Made by a program: the position numbers and the translations under genes. A stretch of DNA of 48,465 nucleotides, taken from assembly GCA_964415365.1 (NCBI GenBank), contig CAYPYW010000014.1, positions 1-48,465 of the forward strand, in the 5' to 3' direction. Below, in pieces: positions 25,901-35,063 of this stretch; position 1 is the first letter of the stretch; each line of letters opens with the position of its first letter. The notes beneath the pieces are model-generated. The model was not told where the DNA came from, made no database searches, and worked only from the letters and a program-made list of their open reading frames with translations. Source of the DNA: Hydromicrobium sp964415365 (GTDB lineage Bacteria > Actinomycetota > Humimicrobiia > Humimicrobiales > Humimicrobiaceae).

Positions 25901-26533
25901 TTAAAGAATCTCTTTTCTCATATATATCCAGTCGCGGTATCCGGTGTACCTTTCCATTATTCGGGAGGATCTTTTTACAAGTTTGGTGAATCCGAATTTT
26001 TTATAGAGGCTGTAGGCATTCTGGTTTTCGCCAGCCACCCAGAGTTTTAGGATACTTTTTCCATTTTTTCTGGCAAAATCTTCTACAAAAGATAACATTT
26101 TGCTGGCTATACCTTTTCTTCTGTTATTTATATCAACCGCAACGTTGTCAATATAAATAGCTTTGCTGCCCAGTCTGGGAACCTCCATAAAGTTTATAAA
26201 AAATGCCTTGACTGCTCTGAAGAAGCCAAGGTGTTTAATGTAAGTTCGAAGATTTCTTCTATAGCTTCTGGCGTTTTCTCTGGTTACAATTTCAATGATT
26301 CCAACTGTTTTACCCTCTAATCTGGCATTATAATATCTTTTTGTATCAATGTTTTCAGAGATTTCCGATCTGATGATGTCGAATGCAGCCTTTTTTCTGT
26401 TGCTGAATACAAGTTTCAATTTTTCAAAGAAGGCTTCAAATTCTACCTTAATATAACTGTCCAGATTCTCCAATTTTAGATTACTTATCTGGACATTATA
26501 AAGATTGTTATTCCGGTTATTAAATTTATTCAT
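25901..26533 (-). CDS. GNAT family N-acetyltransferase
   Basis: The 210-residue protein has a GNAT fold. Conserved segments are YIDNVAVDINNRRKGIASKML, containing the acetyl-CoA-binding loop R-R-K-G-I-A, and the later NAYSLYKKFGFTKL. An N-terminal extension of about 50 residues is unassigned. The substrate, an amine or a protein N-terminus, is unknown. The start overlaps the end of the DUF2007 gene by 8 bp, so the two are cotranscribed. Confidence 0.88.
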   Translation of the reverse strand: MNKFNNRNNNLYNVQISNLKLENLDSYIKVEFEAFFEKLKLVFSNRKKAAFDIIRSEISENIDTKRYYNARLEGKTVGIIEIVTRENARSYRRNLRTYIKHLGFFRAVKAFFINFMEVPRLGSKAIYIDNVAVDINNRRKGIASKMLSFVEDFARKNGKSILKLWVAGENQNAYSLYKKFGFTKLVKRSSRIMERYTGYRDWIYMRKEIL

Positions 26534-26750
26534 TCGGTATATCTTTTTCCTTAAGAAGTTCCCTGGCTTTTTTAAGATTTTTTTGGAGGGTTAAAAGTTC
26601 TACCCCTTTTACACTCTGTAAAGAGGTAATACTCTGACCGGCATCATCCGAAAATATCTCAGCTTTAATACCAAAACTTTCCAGGTAACTTTTAGCTATT
26701 TCAGCTTCTGTCCTGGAATTAAAAACCTTAACTACTGGCAATCTATCCAT
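26526..26750 (-). CDS. DUF2007 putative signal-transducing protein
   Basis: The 74-residue protein fits the small DUF2007 family, which resembles PII-like or ACT-like folds. VVKVFNSRTEAEIAKSYLESFGIKAEIFSDD matches its typical start, and GVELLTLQKNLKKARELL its end. Family members are called putative signal transducers, but no biochemical role is established. It is the first gene of a two-gene unit with the acetyltransferase. Confidence 0.85.
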   Translation of the reverse strand: MDRLPVVKVFNSRTEAEIAKSYLESFGIKAEIFSDDAGQSITSLQSVKGVELLTLQKNLKKARELLKEKDIPNE

Positions 26751-26977
26751 TTTGCACCTTCAATTTACATTAATAGTTTTAACCATCAGACAAATCCTAA
26801 GACAGTTCAGGAAAGTCAGGGTTATAATATTTTCACTATATTTTATCATATTAGAAGTAACTTTTGTTTGAAGAATTAATATCTATGATATACACTAGTC
26901 TAAGACTCGGCAGTAAAAAACTTTAATTATTGCCAGAGATTTATTTAAGCAATCAGATACAAAATGCAAAAGGTTTT

Positions 26978-28099
26978 ATGATAAAAAAATCACTTCTTTT
27001 GAAAATTTATGAGGCTGCCAGTATGCAGAGGTGGAATGATCAGATCCGCACTATTGAACTCACGGAGCTGGATAAACAGGCTCATAAGATGGTGGTAGCC
27101 TATATTCTGGGAAAGTGTGAAGAGGATATAACCGGCAGAGAAATTAGCTGGATTGAAATAATAGAAGGTGGCCTTTTTGAGTTTTTGAAGAGAATTATTT
27201 TGACCGATTTAAAACCTCCTTTGATTTACAGGATAAAAGAAGATAAAGAACAGTATGAAAAGCTAAATTACTGGGTTTTTGAAAGAATCAGCCCTTTCAC
27301 AGAGCAGGTAGGGGAAGACTTTAATTTGCGTTTTAGGAAGTATTTACTTGAAGAGGGAGAGACTGTTGAAAGAAAAATTGTAAACGGGGCACATTTTTAT
27401 GTGACGAAGTGGGAGTTTGATATTATTAGATTGGCGAATCCCAGAGTTTATTTAACCGATGAGATTGACGAAAGCATTTCCCGGGAACAGGAGAAATATA
27501 ATGATTTAAAGTGCATGAAGATTTTTATGGAAGAGAGAAATCTACTGGATTTTGCAGATATATGCGGCCAGCTCCGTTTCCAGCAACGGTGGAGTCATCT
27601 TTACCGGATTCCTAAAACTTCTGTGCTGGGCCATATGTTAATTGTTGCAGTATTTTCACTTTTGTTCTCTTATGAAGCAAAATTAGACCGGATAAATTGT
27701 ATAAATAATTACTTTACCGGACTTTTCCATGACCTGCCGGAAGTGTTGACCAGAGATATAATTAATCCGGTAAAAAAATCGGTTAAAGGGCTTGATGAGC
27801 TTATAAAGGACTATGAAATTGAAGAGATGGAGAAAAAAATATATAAGCTGATTCCCGGGAGATGGCGGGAAGATATAAGGATGTTTACAGAGGATGAGTT
27901 TTCTGATATCTGCCAGAGGAATGGGAGATTGGTTAAAGGAGCGGATGATCTAGCAGCATTTATAGAGGCATATCTTGCTTTAAAAAATGGTATAAGGAAC
28001 GAAAGTCTGGTTTATGCTAAGAAAAAGCTGACCAGTGAATATAAATCCAGGATTATTGAGGGAATAGATTTTGGAGAGATCTATGCCGACTTTGAATAA
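26978..28099 (+). CDS. YfbR-like HD domain hydrolase
   Basis: The 373-residue protein resembles YfbR-type HD-domain proteins, some of which are 5'-deoxynucleotidases. Segments are MQRWNDQIRTIELTELDKQAHKM at the N-terminus, the His of QQRWSHLYRIPKTSVLGHM, and the HD pair in FHDLPEVLTRDIINPVKK. I choose ATG 26978 because the family-like sequence begins there; a TTG at 26930 would add 16 unrelated residues. It lies 12 bp before the DUF2779 nuclease gene, so the two probably function together. Confidence 0.85.
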   Translation: MIKKSLLLKIYEAASMQRWNDQIRTIELTELDKQAHKMVVAYILGKCEEDITGREISWIEIIEGGLFEFLKRIILTDLKPPLIYRIKEDKEQYEKLNYWVFERISPFTEQVGEDFNLRFRKYLLEEGETVERKIVNGAHFYVTKWEFDIIRLANPRVYLTDEIDESISREQEKYNDLKCMKIFMEERNLLDFADICGQLRFQQRWSHLYRIPKTSVLGHMLIVAVFSLLFSYEAKLDRINCINNYFTGLFHDLPEVLTRDIINPVKKSVKGLDELIKDYEIEEMEKKIYKLIPGRWREDIRMFTEDEFSDICQRNGRLVKGADDLAAFIEAYLALKNGIRNESLVYAKKKLTSEYKSRIIEGIDFGEIYADFE

Positions 28100-28111
28100 T
28101 GGATTAATCTT

Positions 28112-29605
28112 ATGAATAAAAAAATAATCATATCAAAATCAAAATACCTGGCGGCATTGCAGTGCTTAAAATATTTTTGGTACCAGATTAATGCTAGAGA
28201 GGAAATTCCGCAGCCGGATTTTGTGAATCAGTTTATTTTCAACCAGGGGATACTGGTGGGTGAGTATGCGAAGAAGCTTTACCCCGGGGGAATTGACCTT
28301 GGAAAGATAGGTGATTTGAAGGAACAGCTAGTAAAAACTTTTGAACTTTTACCAGAGAGAAAGACTCTATTTGAGGCAAGTTGCAGCTTTGGAAATGTTT
28401 ACTGCAGAGCGGATATACTGGTACCGGTAAATGTGGACAAATGGGATATAGTTGAGGTTAAAAGCTCCACCCAGCTTAAAGAAGAATACATCCATGACGT
28501 TGCCTTCCAGAGATACTGTTTTGAAAAAGCAGGAGTTAATATTGGAAAGTGTCAAATTGCTTGTATTGATAGCCAGTATGTAAGGAAGGGGGATATTGAC
28601 CCTGAAGAATTATTCAGGAGGATTGATATTACGGTAGAAGTAGAGGAAGTCCTGGGAGGAATAGAGAATAGAATTGAGGAGTTGCTTGAAATTGCGGCCG
28701 GAAAAAGCCCTCCAGAAATTTCTATTGGAAAGCACTGCGATGAGCCCTACACTTGTCCGCTTAAAGATAAGTGCTGGGAATTCTTACCGGATAATCATAT
28801 TTTTAATTTATATGGAAATAAAGACAAAGCAGCCCAGCTTTACAATAAAGGAATTCTTTCTATCAGAGGTATCCCTGACCACTATGATTTAAATTTGAAA
28901 CAGCGAATCCAGCTTGAGTGCGCAAAGACAGGAAAACCGAAAATAAATAAAAGCGAGATATCAAATTTCATAAGCAAACTGGAATATCCATTGTATTTTT
29001 TTGATTTTGAGACTTTCTCTACAGCTGTTCCTCTATATGACAGGGTCAGACCTTACCAGAGGATCCCTTTTCAATATTCCATACATGTACTGGATTCTAT
29101 TGACGGGCAGCCGGAACATTATGATTTTCTGGCTGAAGGATTGGAAGATCCCAGGAAAAAATTGCTGTCAAGCTTAAGAAGGCAGATAGGAGATACGGGA
29201 AGTATAGTTGTTTATTATGAATTGTTTGAAAAAGGGGTTCTAAATGAATTGGCCGAAGCTTTTCCTGAATACAGTCAGTGGGTTACCTCAATACTTCCCA
29301 GAATAGTGGACCTCTATAAGCCCTTTGGAAATTTTCACTATTACCATTCCTCCCAGAGGGGAAGTGCTTCGGTAAAAAATGTTCTTCCGGCAATTACTAA
29401 TTTGAGTTATGAAGGGATGGAAATAGCAGACGGTCTGGCTGCAAATGTATACTTCCTTTATATCTGTGGGAATTATAGTACAGGTGGGGAGCGTCCTGCG
29501 GCGGGAGAAGTGGATAGGATAAGGAAATTACTTATAAAATACTGCAGGATGGATACCGGTGGTATGATTCACATACTCAGGGCACTAGTTAAGGAAGCTG
29601 TGTAG
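28112..29605 (+). CDS. DUF2779 protein: Cas4-like nuclease fused to RNase H-like exonuclease domain
   Basis: The 497 residues combine two nuclease-like parts. The N-terminal half has a PD-(D/E)xK pattern (CRADILVPV...DIVEVKSS). A Cas4/AddB-type Fe-S cysteine set is formed by Cys18 (LQCLKY) and the cluster CDEPYTCPLKDKCW. The C-terminal half is DUF2779, a DEDD RNase H-like exonuclease: YFFDFETF carries the first acidic pair, and YCRMDTGGM the last acidic residue. The natural function is unknown; repair, RNA processing or defence are all possible. It is coupled to the upstream HD hydrolase gene. Confidence 0.87.
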   Translation: MNKKIIISKSKYLAALQCLKYFWYQINAREEIPQPDFVNQFIFNQGILVGEYAKKLYPGGIDLGKIGDLKEQLVKTFELLPERKTLFEASCSFGNVYCRADILVPVNVDKWDIVEVKSSTQLKEEYIHDVAFQRYCFEKAGVNIGKCQIACIDSQYVRKGDIDPEELFRRIDITVEVEEVLGGIENRIEELLEIAAGKSPPEISIGKHCDEPYTCPLKDKCWEFLPDNHIFNLYGNKDKAAQLYNKGILSIRGIPDHYDLNLKQRIQLECAKTGKPKINKSEISNFISKLEYPLYFFDFETFSTAVPLYDRVRPYQRIPFQYSIHVLDSIDGQPEHYDFLAEGLEDPRKKLLSSLRRQIGDTGSIVVYYELFEKGVLNELAEAFPEYSQWVTSILPRIVDLYKPFGNFHYYHSSQRGSASVKNVLPAITNLSYEGMEIADGLAANVYFLYICGNYSTGGERPAAGEVDRIRKLLIKYCRMDTGGMIHILRALVKEAV

Positions 29606-29622
29606 TAAACTTAAAAATAACA

Positions 29623-30495
29623 CTACTGTTTTTTCTTGATGGAAATACTCGCAACAGTTAATACAAGAAATACCACACCCGTAACAATCAAGATAAGTAT
29701 ACTTATAAGTGGAGAAACCTCTTTATCACCAAAAAGAAAGATAACGCCCATCGTCTTTTTAAAACCGGTAGTTACCTCTACAGATACATTTTCGAATGCT
29801 TTGGACAACGGCGCTTCCATCATAATTTGCCGGAACAATGATGCTGCGTGGCTTATGGGGAATATTTTTATTGCAGTTTGTACAGCGGACGGCAGGGATC
29901 CGATTGGGATGTATATTCCGGTTAAAAAACCAATGAGGGTTCCGATTACTGTGCTTGCGGTAGCGTAAGCATTGCTGCTTCTGAAAAAAGTCACTATAAA
30001 AAATACCATTGATGAGCCGGCAAAAACGGACAACAGCATTACTCCGAGCAGTTTTAATAACGATACTAACCCAAGTAGATTTCCGCCATTGGCCAGAATA
30101 TAAATTTCGGCAAGAATCAATGATGCAATGCTCATGATAATGCCGATTACAAAGGAACTTATTATATATCCACCTGCAAGCTGAGAGCGTTTGAGCGGAG
30201 CTGATAGGAAATCCTTTGAAATTTTCTTTGTTTTATCCTCAACCATAATACCAAATGCGCCCATTGTTGTGGTTATTGACGTAACTGATAGTATTCCCGC
30301 CATGACCCAGCTATTAATGATGAAACGGGTATTATTTCCCAGGAGATCTTTAAAGTTATTAACCATCATGTTCCCAAGGAAAAGTACATAAAGTCCGATT
30401 ATTATAAGGATAGCAAGGAGTGAGAAAAATACGGAGGTTCTGTCGCGGAAGAAGAGCTTTAGATTTCGTTTGATTAAGTTAATCATTACTGTCAT
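29623..30495 (-). CDS. ABC-2 type exporter permease
   Basis: The 290-residue protein has six transmembrane segments and the ABC-2 pattern: N-terminal LIKRNLKLFFRDRTSVFFSLL, a large first extracellular part, and IYIPIGSLPSAVQTAIKIFPISHAASLFRQIM before the last helix. It would export a drug, lipid or peptide together with an ATPase. Its ATPase partner directly upstream is truncated, so this permease may be an orphan unless another ATPase serves it. Confidence 0.9.
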   Translation of the reverse strand: MTVMINLIKRNLKLFFRDRTSVFFSLLAILIIIGLYVLFLGNMMVNNFKDLLGNNTRFIINSWVMAGILSVTSITTTMGAFGIMVEDKTKKISKDFLSAPLKRSQLAGGYIISSFVIGIIMSIASLILAEIYILANGGNLLGLVSLLKLLGVMLLSVFAGSSMVFFIVTFFRSSNAYATASTVIGTLIGFLTGIYIPIGSLPSAVQTAIKIFPISHAASLFRQIMMEAPLSKAFENVSVEVTTGFKKTMGVIFLFGDKEVSPLISILILIVTGVVFLVLTVASISIKKKQ

Positions 30496-30814
30496 CTAAT
30501 TCGTATCCTCTCTCATAGCGTGGCCGGTGATTTTTACAAAAGCATCATCCATACTACCGGTTATCACCTCAAAACCGGATATCAGGTTTTCTACTTTATT
30601 TACTAACGGCAATGCATCAAGTGTGTTTGAGATTGGAACAATAAAGGCTCCGCCGGATATAATAAATTTGGTGTTTTGTTTTTTTAAAAATACGCTGAGC
30701 CTTTCACCACTCTTTGGAATGAGCCGCAAAGTGTCTGTGCTGTACTTTGCACGAAGTTCGGAAGGGGTGCCTTTAGCGGAAATCTTGCCATATAGATTAA
30801 TGTTGAGATTAGTT
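30496..30814 (-). pseudogene. Truncated ABC exporter ATP-binding protein (C-terminal remnant)
   Basis: Reading the minus strand, the frame can be followed upstream of the TTG at 30729 as LYGKISAKGTPSELRAKYSTDTLRLI and then to a stop near 30815. This is the end of an ABC-2 exporter ATPase, with the usual GKI..GTP.EL segment and the terminal MDDAFVKITG. Walker A, signature and Walker B are all missing, about two thirds of the gene. The break lies shortly before the divergently oriented sensor gene at 30906. The permease gene follows immediately. Confidence 0.8.
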
Positions 30815-30905
30815 CATAATTTTATTAAAATGTTTGCTATGTTGTAGTATTTTTGATATTTTTTTGCCTTTGTGTTGAGAGTAAGTACAATTTTGGGGTG
30901 AAAAA

Positions 30906-32762
30906 TTGGATGATAAGGTAAAGACTCGTACAAGAGAACTGGCTAAAGCAAATAAAAAACTAAAAGACCAACTGGATTCTTATACAAAAATCAAAGAAGA
31001 GTTACAGCATAGTAATATTAAATATGAAAAACTTTTTAGCGAAGCTCCTGATGGAATTGTTATCATGGATAAATTAGGTGTAATTACTGAGTGCAATAAG
31101 AACGCTGTTGATATTATAGGCGTTGCTAAAAAGGATTTAATCGGGAAGCATTTTAGTAAAGTTAAATCTCTGCTTGTTAAAGACATCCCAAGATACTTTA
31201 AAGTGTATCATGAAGTTTTAAGGGGCAAGAAGCTTCCATCAATGGAAGTTAGTTTAAAGGATAAAGATGGAAATATTCTATTTACAGAGACTCATATTGG
31301 AACGATAAAAGATAGAGGCAAGGTTATAGGCTTCCAATTAATAATAAGGGATGTTACTAAAAAAAAGGAAGCAGAAGATGCTTTATTGGAGAGTGAGAAA
31401 CGCTATAGGTCACTTTTTGAAAATTCCCGGGATGGTATATATAGAACTACGTTTAAGGGTAAATACATTGATGCTAATCCTGCACTTGTAAAGATGCTGG
31501 GTTATGGCAGCAGAGAAGAGCTCCTCTCACTGGATGTTAAGAAACAGGTTTATGCTAATGGGAAGTCAAGACCGACACCTGAACAAAGAGAAAAAGTGTT
31601 TGAGACATATCTTAAGAAGAAAGATGGAACTACTATAGCTGTAGAAATTAATTCCAGAACAATATACGAAAAAGGAAAGCCTGCTTATTATGAAGGTATA
31701 GTAAGAGATATCACAGAGAGGAAAGAAGCAGAGAAGATAATAAAACATCTTTCGTTTCATGATTATTTGACGGGCCTGTATAACAGAGCTTTTTTTGAAG
31801 AGGAGCTAAGCAGACTGGATACTGATAGGCAGCTTCCTCTGACTATTATAATAGGGGATGTAAATGGGTTAAAGATAATAAATGATGCCTTTGGTCATGA
31901 AAAGGGAGATGAATTACTTTGCAGAATAGCTAGCGTATTAAGAGTAATATTCAGGAGTGAAGATGTTGTAGCCAGGTGGGGCGGCGATGAGTTTGTGATT
32001 ATTTTACCTAAAACTCCTATGGAAGAGGCTCTGGGTATTTTAAAAAGAGTAAGTGTTGCACTTGAGAGAGCATCTACCAAAGCTACACCTCTAAGTATTT
32101 CTTTTGGGATTTCTACTAAAGAAAGTGTATTTAAGAAAGTAAATGAAACAATTAAAGAAGCAGAGGATAAGATGTATCAGCATAAGCTGATTGAAAAGGA
32201 GAATGCTCATTGTTCCATCGTATCTTCTCTGGAGAAAGCTCTGGAAGAAAGAGATCGTGAGACTGAAGAGCATGTAAAACGTATGAAGACTCTTTCTGAA
32301 GAATTAGGTAGAGAGTTAAATCTTGGTATGGAAACAATGGATGAACTATCCCTTCTTGCAACTTTACATGATATAGGTAAAATCTCTATAGCAGATAGTA
32401 TTATATTAAAACCACAAAGTTTGACCAGAAAAGAGTGGGAGGCTGTAAAAAAACATCCTTTAATTGGTTACCGAATTGCAGAATCCTCCGGAGAGCTCGC
32501 CCCAATTGCGAGGGGAATACTCTATCATCATGAGTGGTGGAATGGGAACGGTTATCCGGAAGGTAAGAAGGGTGATAGTATCCCGCTAATTTCCCGGATT
32601 ATTTCTATTGTTGCTGCTTATGATGCAATGACCAATGATAGACCATACCGGAAAGCATTTAGTAGAGAGGAAGCTATTGCGGAACTGGAAAAATGTTCTG
32701 GCTCGCAATTTGATCCTTCTTTGGTCAAGAAGTTTATTTCGATGATAGAAAAAGGAAACTAA
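30906..32762 (+). CDS. PAS-PAS-GGDEF-HD-GYP cyclic-di-GMP regulator
   Basis: The 618-residue protein has a short N-terminal coiled coil (1-40) and two PAS sensor domains (about 40-155 and 163-275). The diguanylate cyclase domain has an intact GGDEF (359-363) and an inhibitory-site RSED (350-353). The HD-GYP phosphodiesterase domain has HD at 488-489, HHE from 541 and GYP at 549-551. Both making and breaking of c-di-GMP are thus possible in one chain. No transmembrane segment is present, so the signal is cytosolic. The start TTG follows GGGGTGAAAAA. Confidence 0.94.
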   Translation: MDDKVKTRTRELAKANKKLKDQLDSYTKIKEELQHSNIKYEKLFSEAPDGIVIMDKLGVITECNKNAVDIIGVAKKDLIGKHFSKVKSLLVKDIPRYFKVYHEVLRGKKLPSMEVSLKDKDGNILFTETHIGTIKDRGKVIGFQLIIRDVTKKKEAEDALLESEKRYRSLFENSRDGIYRTTFKGKYIDANPALVKMLGYGSREELLSLDVKKQVYANGKSRPTPEQREKVFETYLKKKDGTTIAVEINSRTIYEKGKPAYYEGIVRDITERKEAEKIIKHLSFHDYLTGLYNRAFFEEELSRLDTDRQLPLTIIIGDVNGLKIINDAFGHEKGDELLCRIASVLRVIFRSEDVVARWGGDEFVIILPKTPMEEALGILKRVSVALERASTKATPLSISFGISTKESVFKKVNETIKEAEDKMYQHKLIEKENAHCSIVSSLEKALEERDRETEEHVKRMKTLSEELGRELNLGMETMDELSLLATLHDIGKISIADSIILKPQSLTRKEWEAVKKHPLIGYRIAESSGELAPIARGILYHHEWWNGNGYPEGKKGDSIPLISRIISIVAAYDAMTNDRPYRKAFSREEAIAELEKCSGSQFDPSLVKKFISMIEKGN

Positions 32763-32783
32763 GCCGAGTTGATGATATAAAAT

Positions 32784-33368
32784 ATGAAAACTTATGATTT
32801 GATAGTATCAAGAAGAACCATCAGAAAATTCAGGCAAAAACCGGTAAAATTGTCAGTTTTAAAGAAAATAGTCAATGCCGGGAGATTAGCACCATCCGCG
32901 GGAAATTTGCAGCCATTGGAATATTTTATTGCTGCAGGTGATGACTTGAGAGAAAAGATTTTTTCTCAAGTAAAGTGGGCAAGATATATTGCACCTGAAG
33001 GAGACCCCAAAGAAAATGAGAGACCGATGGCATATATGATAATTCTGATAAGCAAAGAAATTTCTTTTGCCCCGTACGTTAAATATGATGTAGGAGCCAG
33101 TGCTGAAAATATTACCCTGGCGGCTCTGGAGGAGGGACTAGGCTGTTGCTGGATAGGTTCTTTTAACAGAAAGAAGATTGAAAATATTTTAGAAATTCCT
33201 GAAAAGTACAGTGCTGACCTGGTTTTGGCACTGGGATACCCTTTGGAAAGTTCTGAATACTATGATATAGGAAAAGGTAAATCCATTAAATACCACAAAG
33301 ACACTTCAGGCGTACTGCATGTACCGAAAAGGAAATTGGATGATATTATCCATATTGATCACTTTTAA
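32784..33368 (+). CDS. Nitroreductase family FMN-dependent oxidoreductase
   Basis: The 194-residue protein has the nitroreductase fold signatures: VSRRTIRKFRQKPV at the start (FMN phosphate contacts), APSAGNLQPLEYFI, the central helix AENITLAALEEGLGCCWIG and ALGYP near the end. These enzymes reduce nitro, quinone or enone groups with NAD(P)H. The substrate is unknown. It follows the c-di-GMP regulator by 21 bp, but a functional link is not obvious. Confidence 0.92.
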   Translation: MKTYDLIVSRRTIRKFRQKPVKLSVLKKIVNAGRLAPSAGNLQPLEYFIAAGDDLREKIFSQVKWARYIAPEGDPKENERPMAYMIILISKEISFAPYVKYDVGASAENITLAALEEGLGCCWIGSFNRKKIENILEIPEKYSADLVLALGYPLESSEYYDIGKGKSIKYHKDTSGVLHVPKRKLDDIIHIDHF

Positions 33369-33496
33369 AGTTATACACATATTTGTTCCTCTGTAAGTTA
33401 TTCTACCGGAAGCCAGGAAATAGAAGCAAGGCAAAGCGGGCTTGCTGGAAGTATAATAAATATGGCTGTGATTAAAAATATGTGGAAGAAAGAATA

Positions 33497-34603
33497 ATGA
33501 AGATAAGAACCAGTAAAGAGCTATTTCTAATTCCTGGGATTATAGCATATATCTTTTTGGTAGCAGCTACCCTGCTGTGGGCTTATTGGGGGGTGGGGGA
33601 AGTCTTTCATGAAGGCTGGTACCCACCTTACACTCATATTATATTTTATTTTATACCCTTTTTATCTCTTCTTGGGATTACCGTTTTGTGTATCTATTTA
33701 CCTCTTGTGGGTGGAATTTTAATCATTTTGGGTGGATTATTATTTCTTGTATTGACTGTTACAAGATCAGAGCAGCGGTATATAAGTCTTCTCCCATCCT
33801 TCTGGATGGTTTCGGCTTTAGTAATAATTCCTGGTTTACTTTTTGTTTCAGACTATATTTTAAAGAAAAGAAGGGGATATTACGAATATAAAAAAACCTT
33901 GTTCAAAAACCGGTGGAAGATGGCAATAGCTCTTATTCTCTCTTTTGCTCTAATTATTGGAGTGGGCACTCCACTTCTTATAAGGAATCTGGGAAGGCAG
34001 CCCCTTAGCAGCTGTGACGAAGTAACCATAAGGGGTAACGGAATTACCCTGACTCTGGCAGGGGAAGGTCCTGGCTGGTACTGTTCAAATACAAATCCTG
34101 TAGTGTTTGAAGGCGAAGAGTACAGGGCATTTTCGTGGAATGAGATTGCTTTGTTTGGAAAAGATCCCATAGGTTTTGAGGGGAAAATGTATGGTGCCGA
34201 GTATGATGGTACCGAAGAATCTATTTATTTCGCTACTCAGGAAGACTTTGACCGGTATAATATGTTTCGGTACATAAACTACAGTGGAGATGAAGTAACA
34301 GATGAAATACAGGACTGTTGGAAACTTCCTACAGTGGAAGAGTATGTCAGGCTCTTTATGTACAGAGGTGAAAATTGCAGGGGGTATTTTGACAGTGAGG
34401 AAGGCAGGGCATATTACGACACAACTCCGGATAAAGAAGGGCCTATATGGTCACCTGACAGGATGGTCATATACTACTGGACCTCTACCAGTTTCGATGA
34501 TCGGTATGCCTATGATATTACCTATTCAGGAGAGGTAAGGGAAATTGATAAAATAACCAGGCAGGATTACAGAGGCTGGAGAGCTGTAAAGATAGAGAAG
34601 TGA
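33497..34603 (+). CDS. Membrane protein with C-terminal Lcl/DUF1566-like domain
   Basis: The 368 residues carry several transmembrane helices in the first half (about 5-30, 42-95, 100-122 and 138-160). The external C-terminal domain is about residues 165-368. Its end has the pattern CWKLPTVEEYVRLF ... YYWTSTSFDDRYAYDITYSGEVREI ... YRGWRAVK, which resembles C-type-lectin-like Lcl_C/DUF1566 domains. I prefer ATG 33497 over GTG 33482 because GGAAGAAAG precedes it. The function is unknown, perhaps binding of a surface ligand. Confidence 0.75.
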   Translation: MKIRTSKELFLIPGIIAYIFLVAATLLWAYWGVGEVFHEGWYPPYTHIIFYFIPFLSLLGITVLCIYLPLVGGILIILGGLLFLVLTVTRSEQRYISLLPSFWMVSALVIIPGLLFVSDYILKKRRGYYEYKKTLFKNRWKMAIALILSFALIIGVGTPLLIRNLGRQPLSSCDEVTIRGNGITLTLAGEGPGWYCSNTNPVVFEGEEYRAFSWNEIALFGKDPIGFEGKMYGAEYDGTEESIYFATQEDFDRYNMFRYINYSGDEVTDEIQDCWKLPTVEEYVRLFMYRGENCRGYFDSEEGRAYYDTTPDKEGPIWSPDRMVIYYWTSTSFDDRYAYDITYSGEVREIDKITRQDYRGWRAVKIEK

Positions 34604-34671
34604 AGTTGTTTTAAATCCATATTTTTCTTCAGTCTTAGTATAATCTAAAAAAAGATACTATTTTTAAAAAA

Positions 34672-34705
34672 ATACCTTGCATTGCATGATACCTTGTGTT
34701 ATTAT
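34672..34705 (+). promoter_or_regulatory. Promoter with direct repeat before the padR operon
   Basis: TTGCAT (34677-34682), a 17-bp spacer and TATTAT (34700-34705) form a sigma-70-type promoter. The octamer ATACCTTG occurs at 34672-34679 and 34689-34696, 17 bp apart, overlapping the -35 box and the spacer. This is a good place for autorepression by the PadR protein encoded next. Confidence 0.6.
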
Positions 34706-34739
34706 ACATCCATAAAATTTATAGAAAGGGTGTGGTATT

Positions 34740-35063
34740 ATGAATATACAGTTTAAAAAGGGAGTTCTGGAATTGTGCGCCCTTGCTTTACTGGCTAAGA
34801 AAAACCGTTATGGATACGAGCTGGTAAATGAAATATCCAAGAATATTTCCATTTCGGAAGGGACAATATATCCACTGCTTAGACGACTTAAAAATGATGG
34901 ATTTGTTACTACATACCTTGAGGAATCCAGCGAAGGAGCTCCAAGAAAGTACTATCAGTTAACTGAAGCCGGAAAAAAGATGGAAAAGGAACTTAAGGAG
35001 GAGTGGTTAACTTTTGTTAAGAAAGTAAACAGTTTTTTGAAGGGTGGTACAAAAGATGAATAA
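34740..35063 (+). CDS. PadR family transcriptional regulator
   Basis: The 107-residue protein has a winged helix-turn-helix (about 5-85) with the PadR pattern: LELCALALLAKKNRYGYELVNEI, SEGTIYPLLRRLKNDGFVTTY and the wing APRKYYQLTEAGKK. A short C-terminal helix would form the dimer. PadR proteins are usually repressors that respond to small molecules or envelope-active agents. It overlaps the next gene by 8 bp, so it probably controls its own operon. Confidence 0.95.
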   Translation: MNIQFKKGVLELCALALLAKKNRYGYELVNEISKNISISEGTIYPLLRRLKNDGFVTTYLEESSEGAPRKYYQLTEAGKKMEKELKEEWLTFVKKVNSFLKGGTKDE

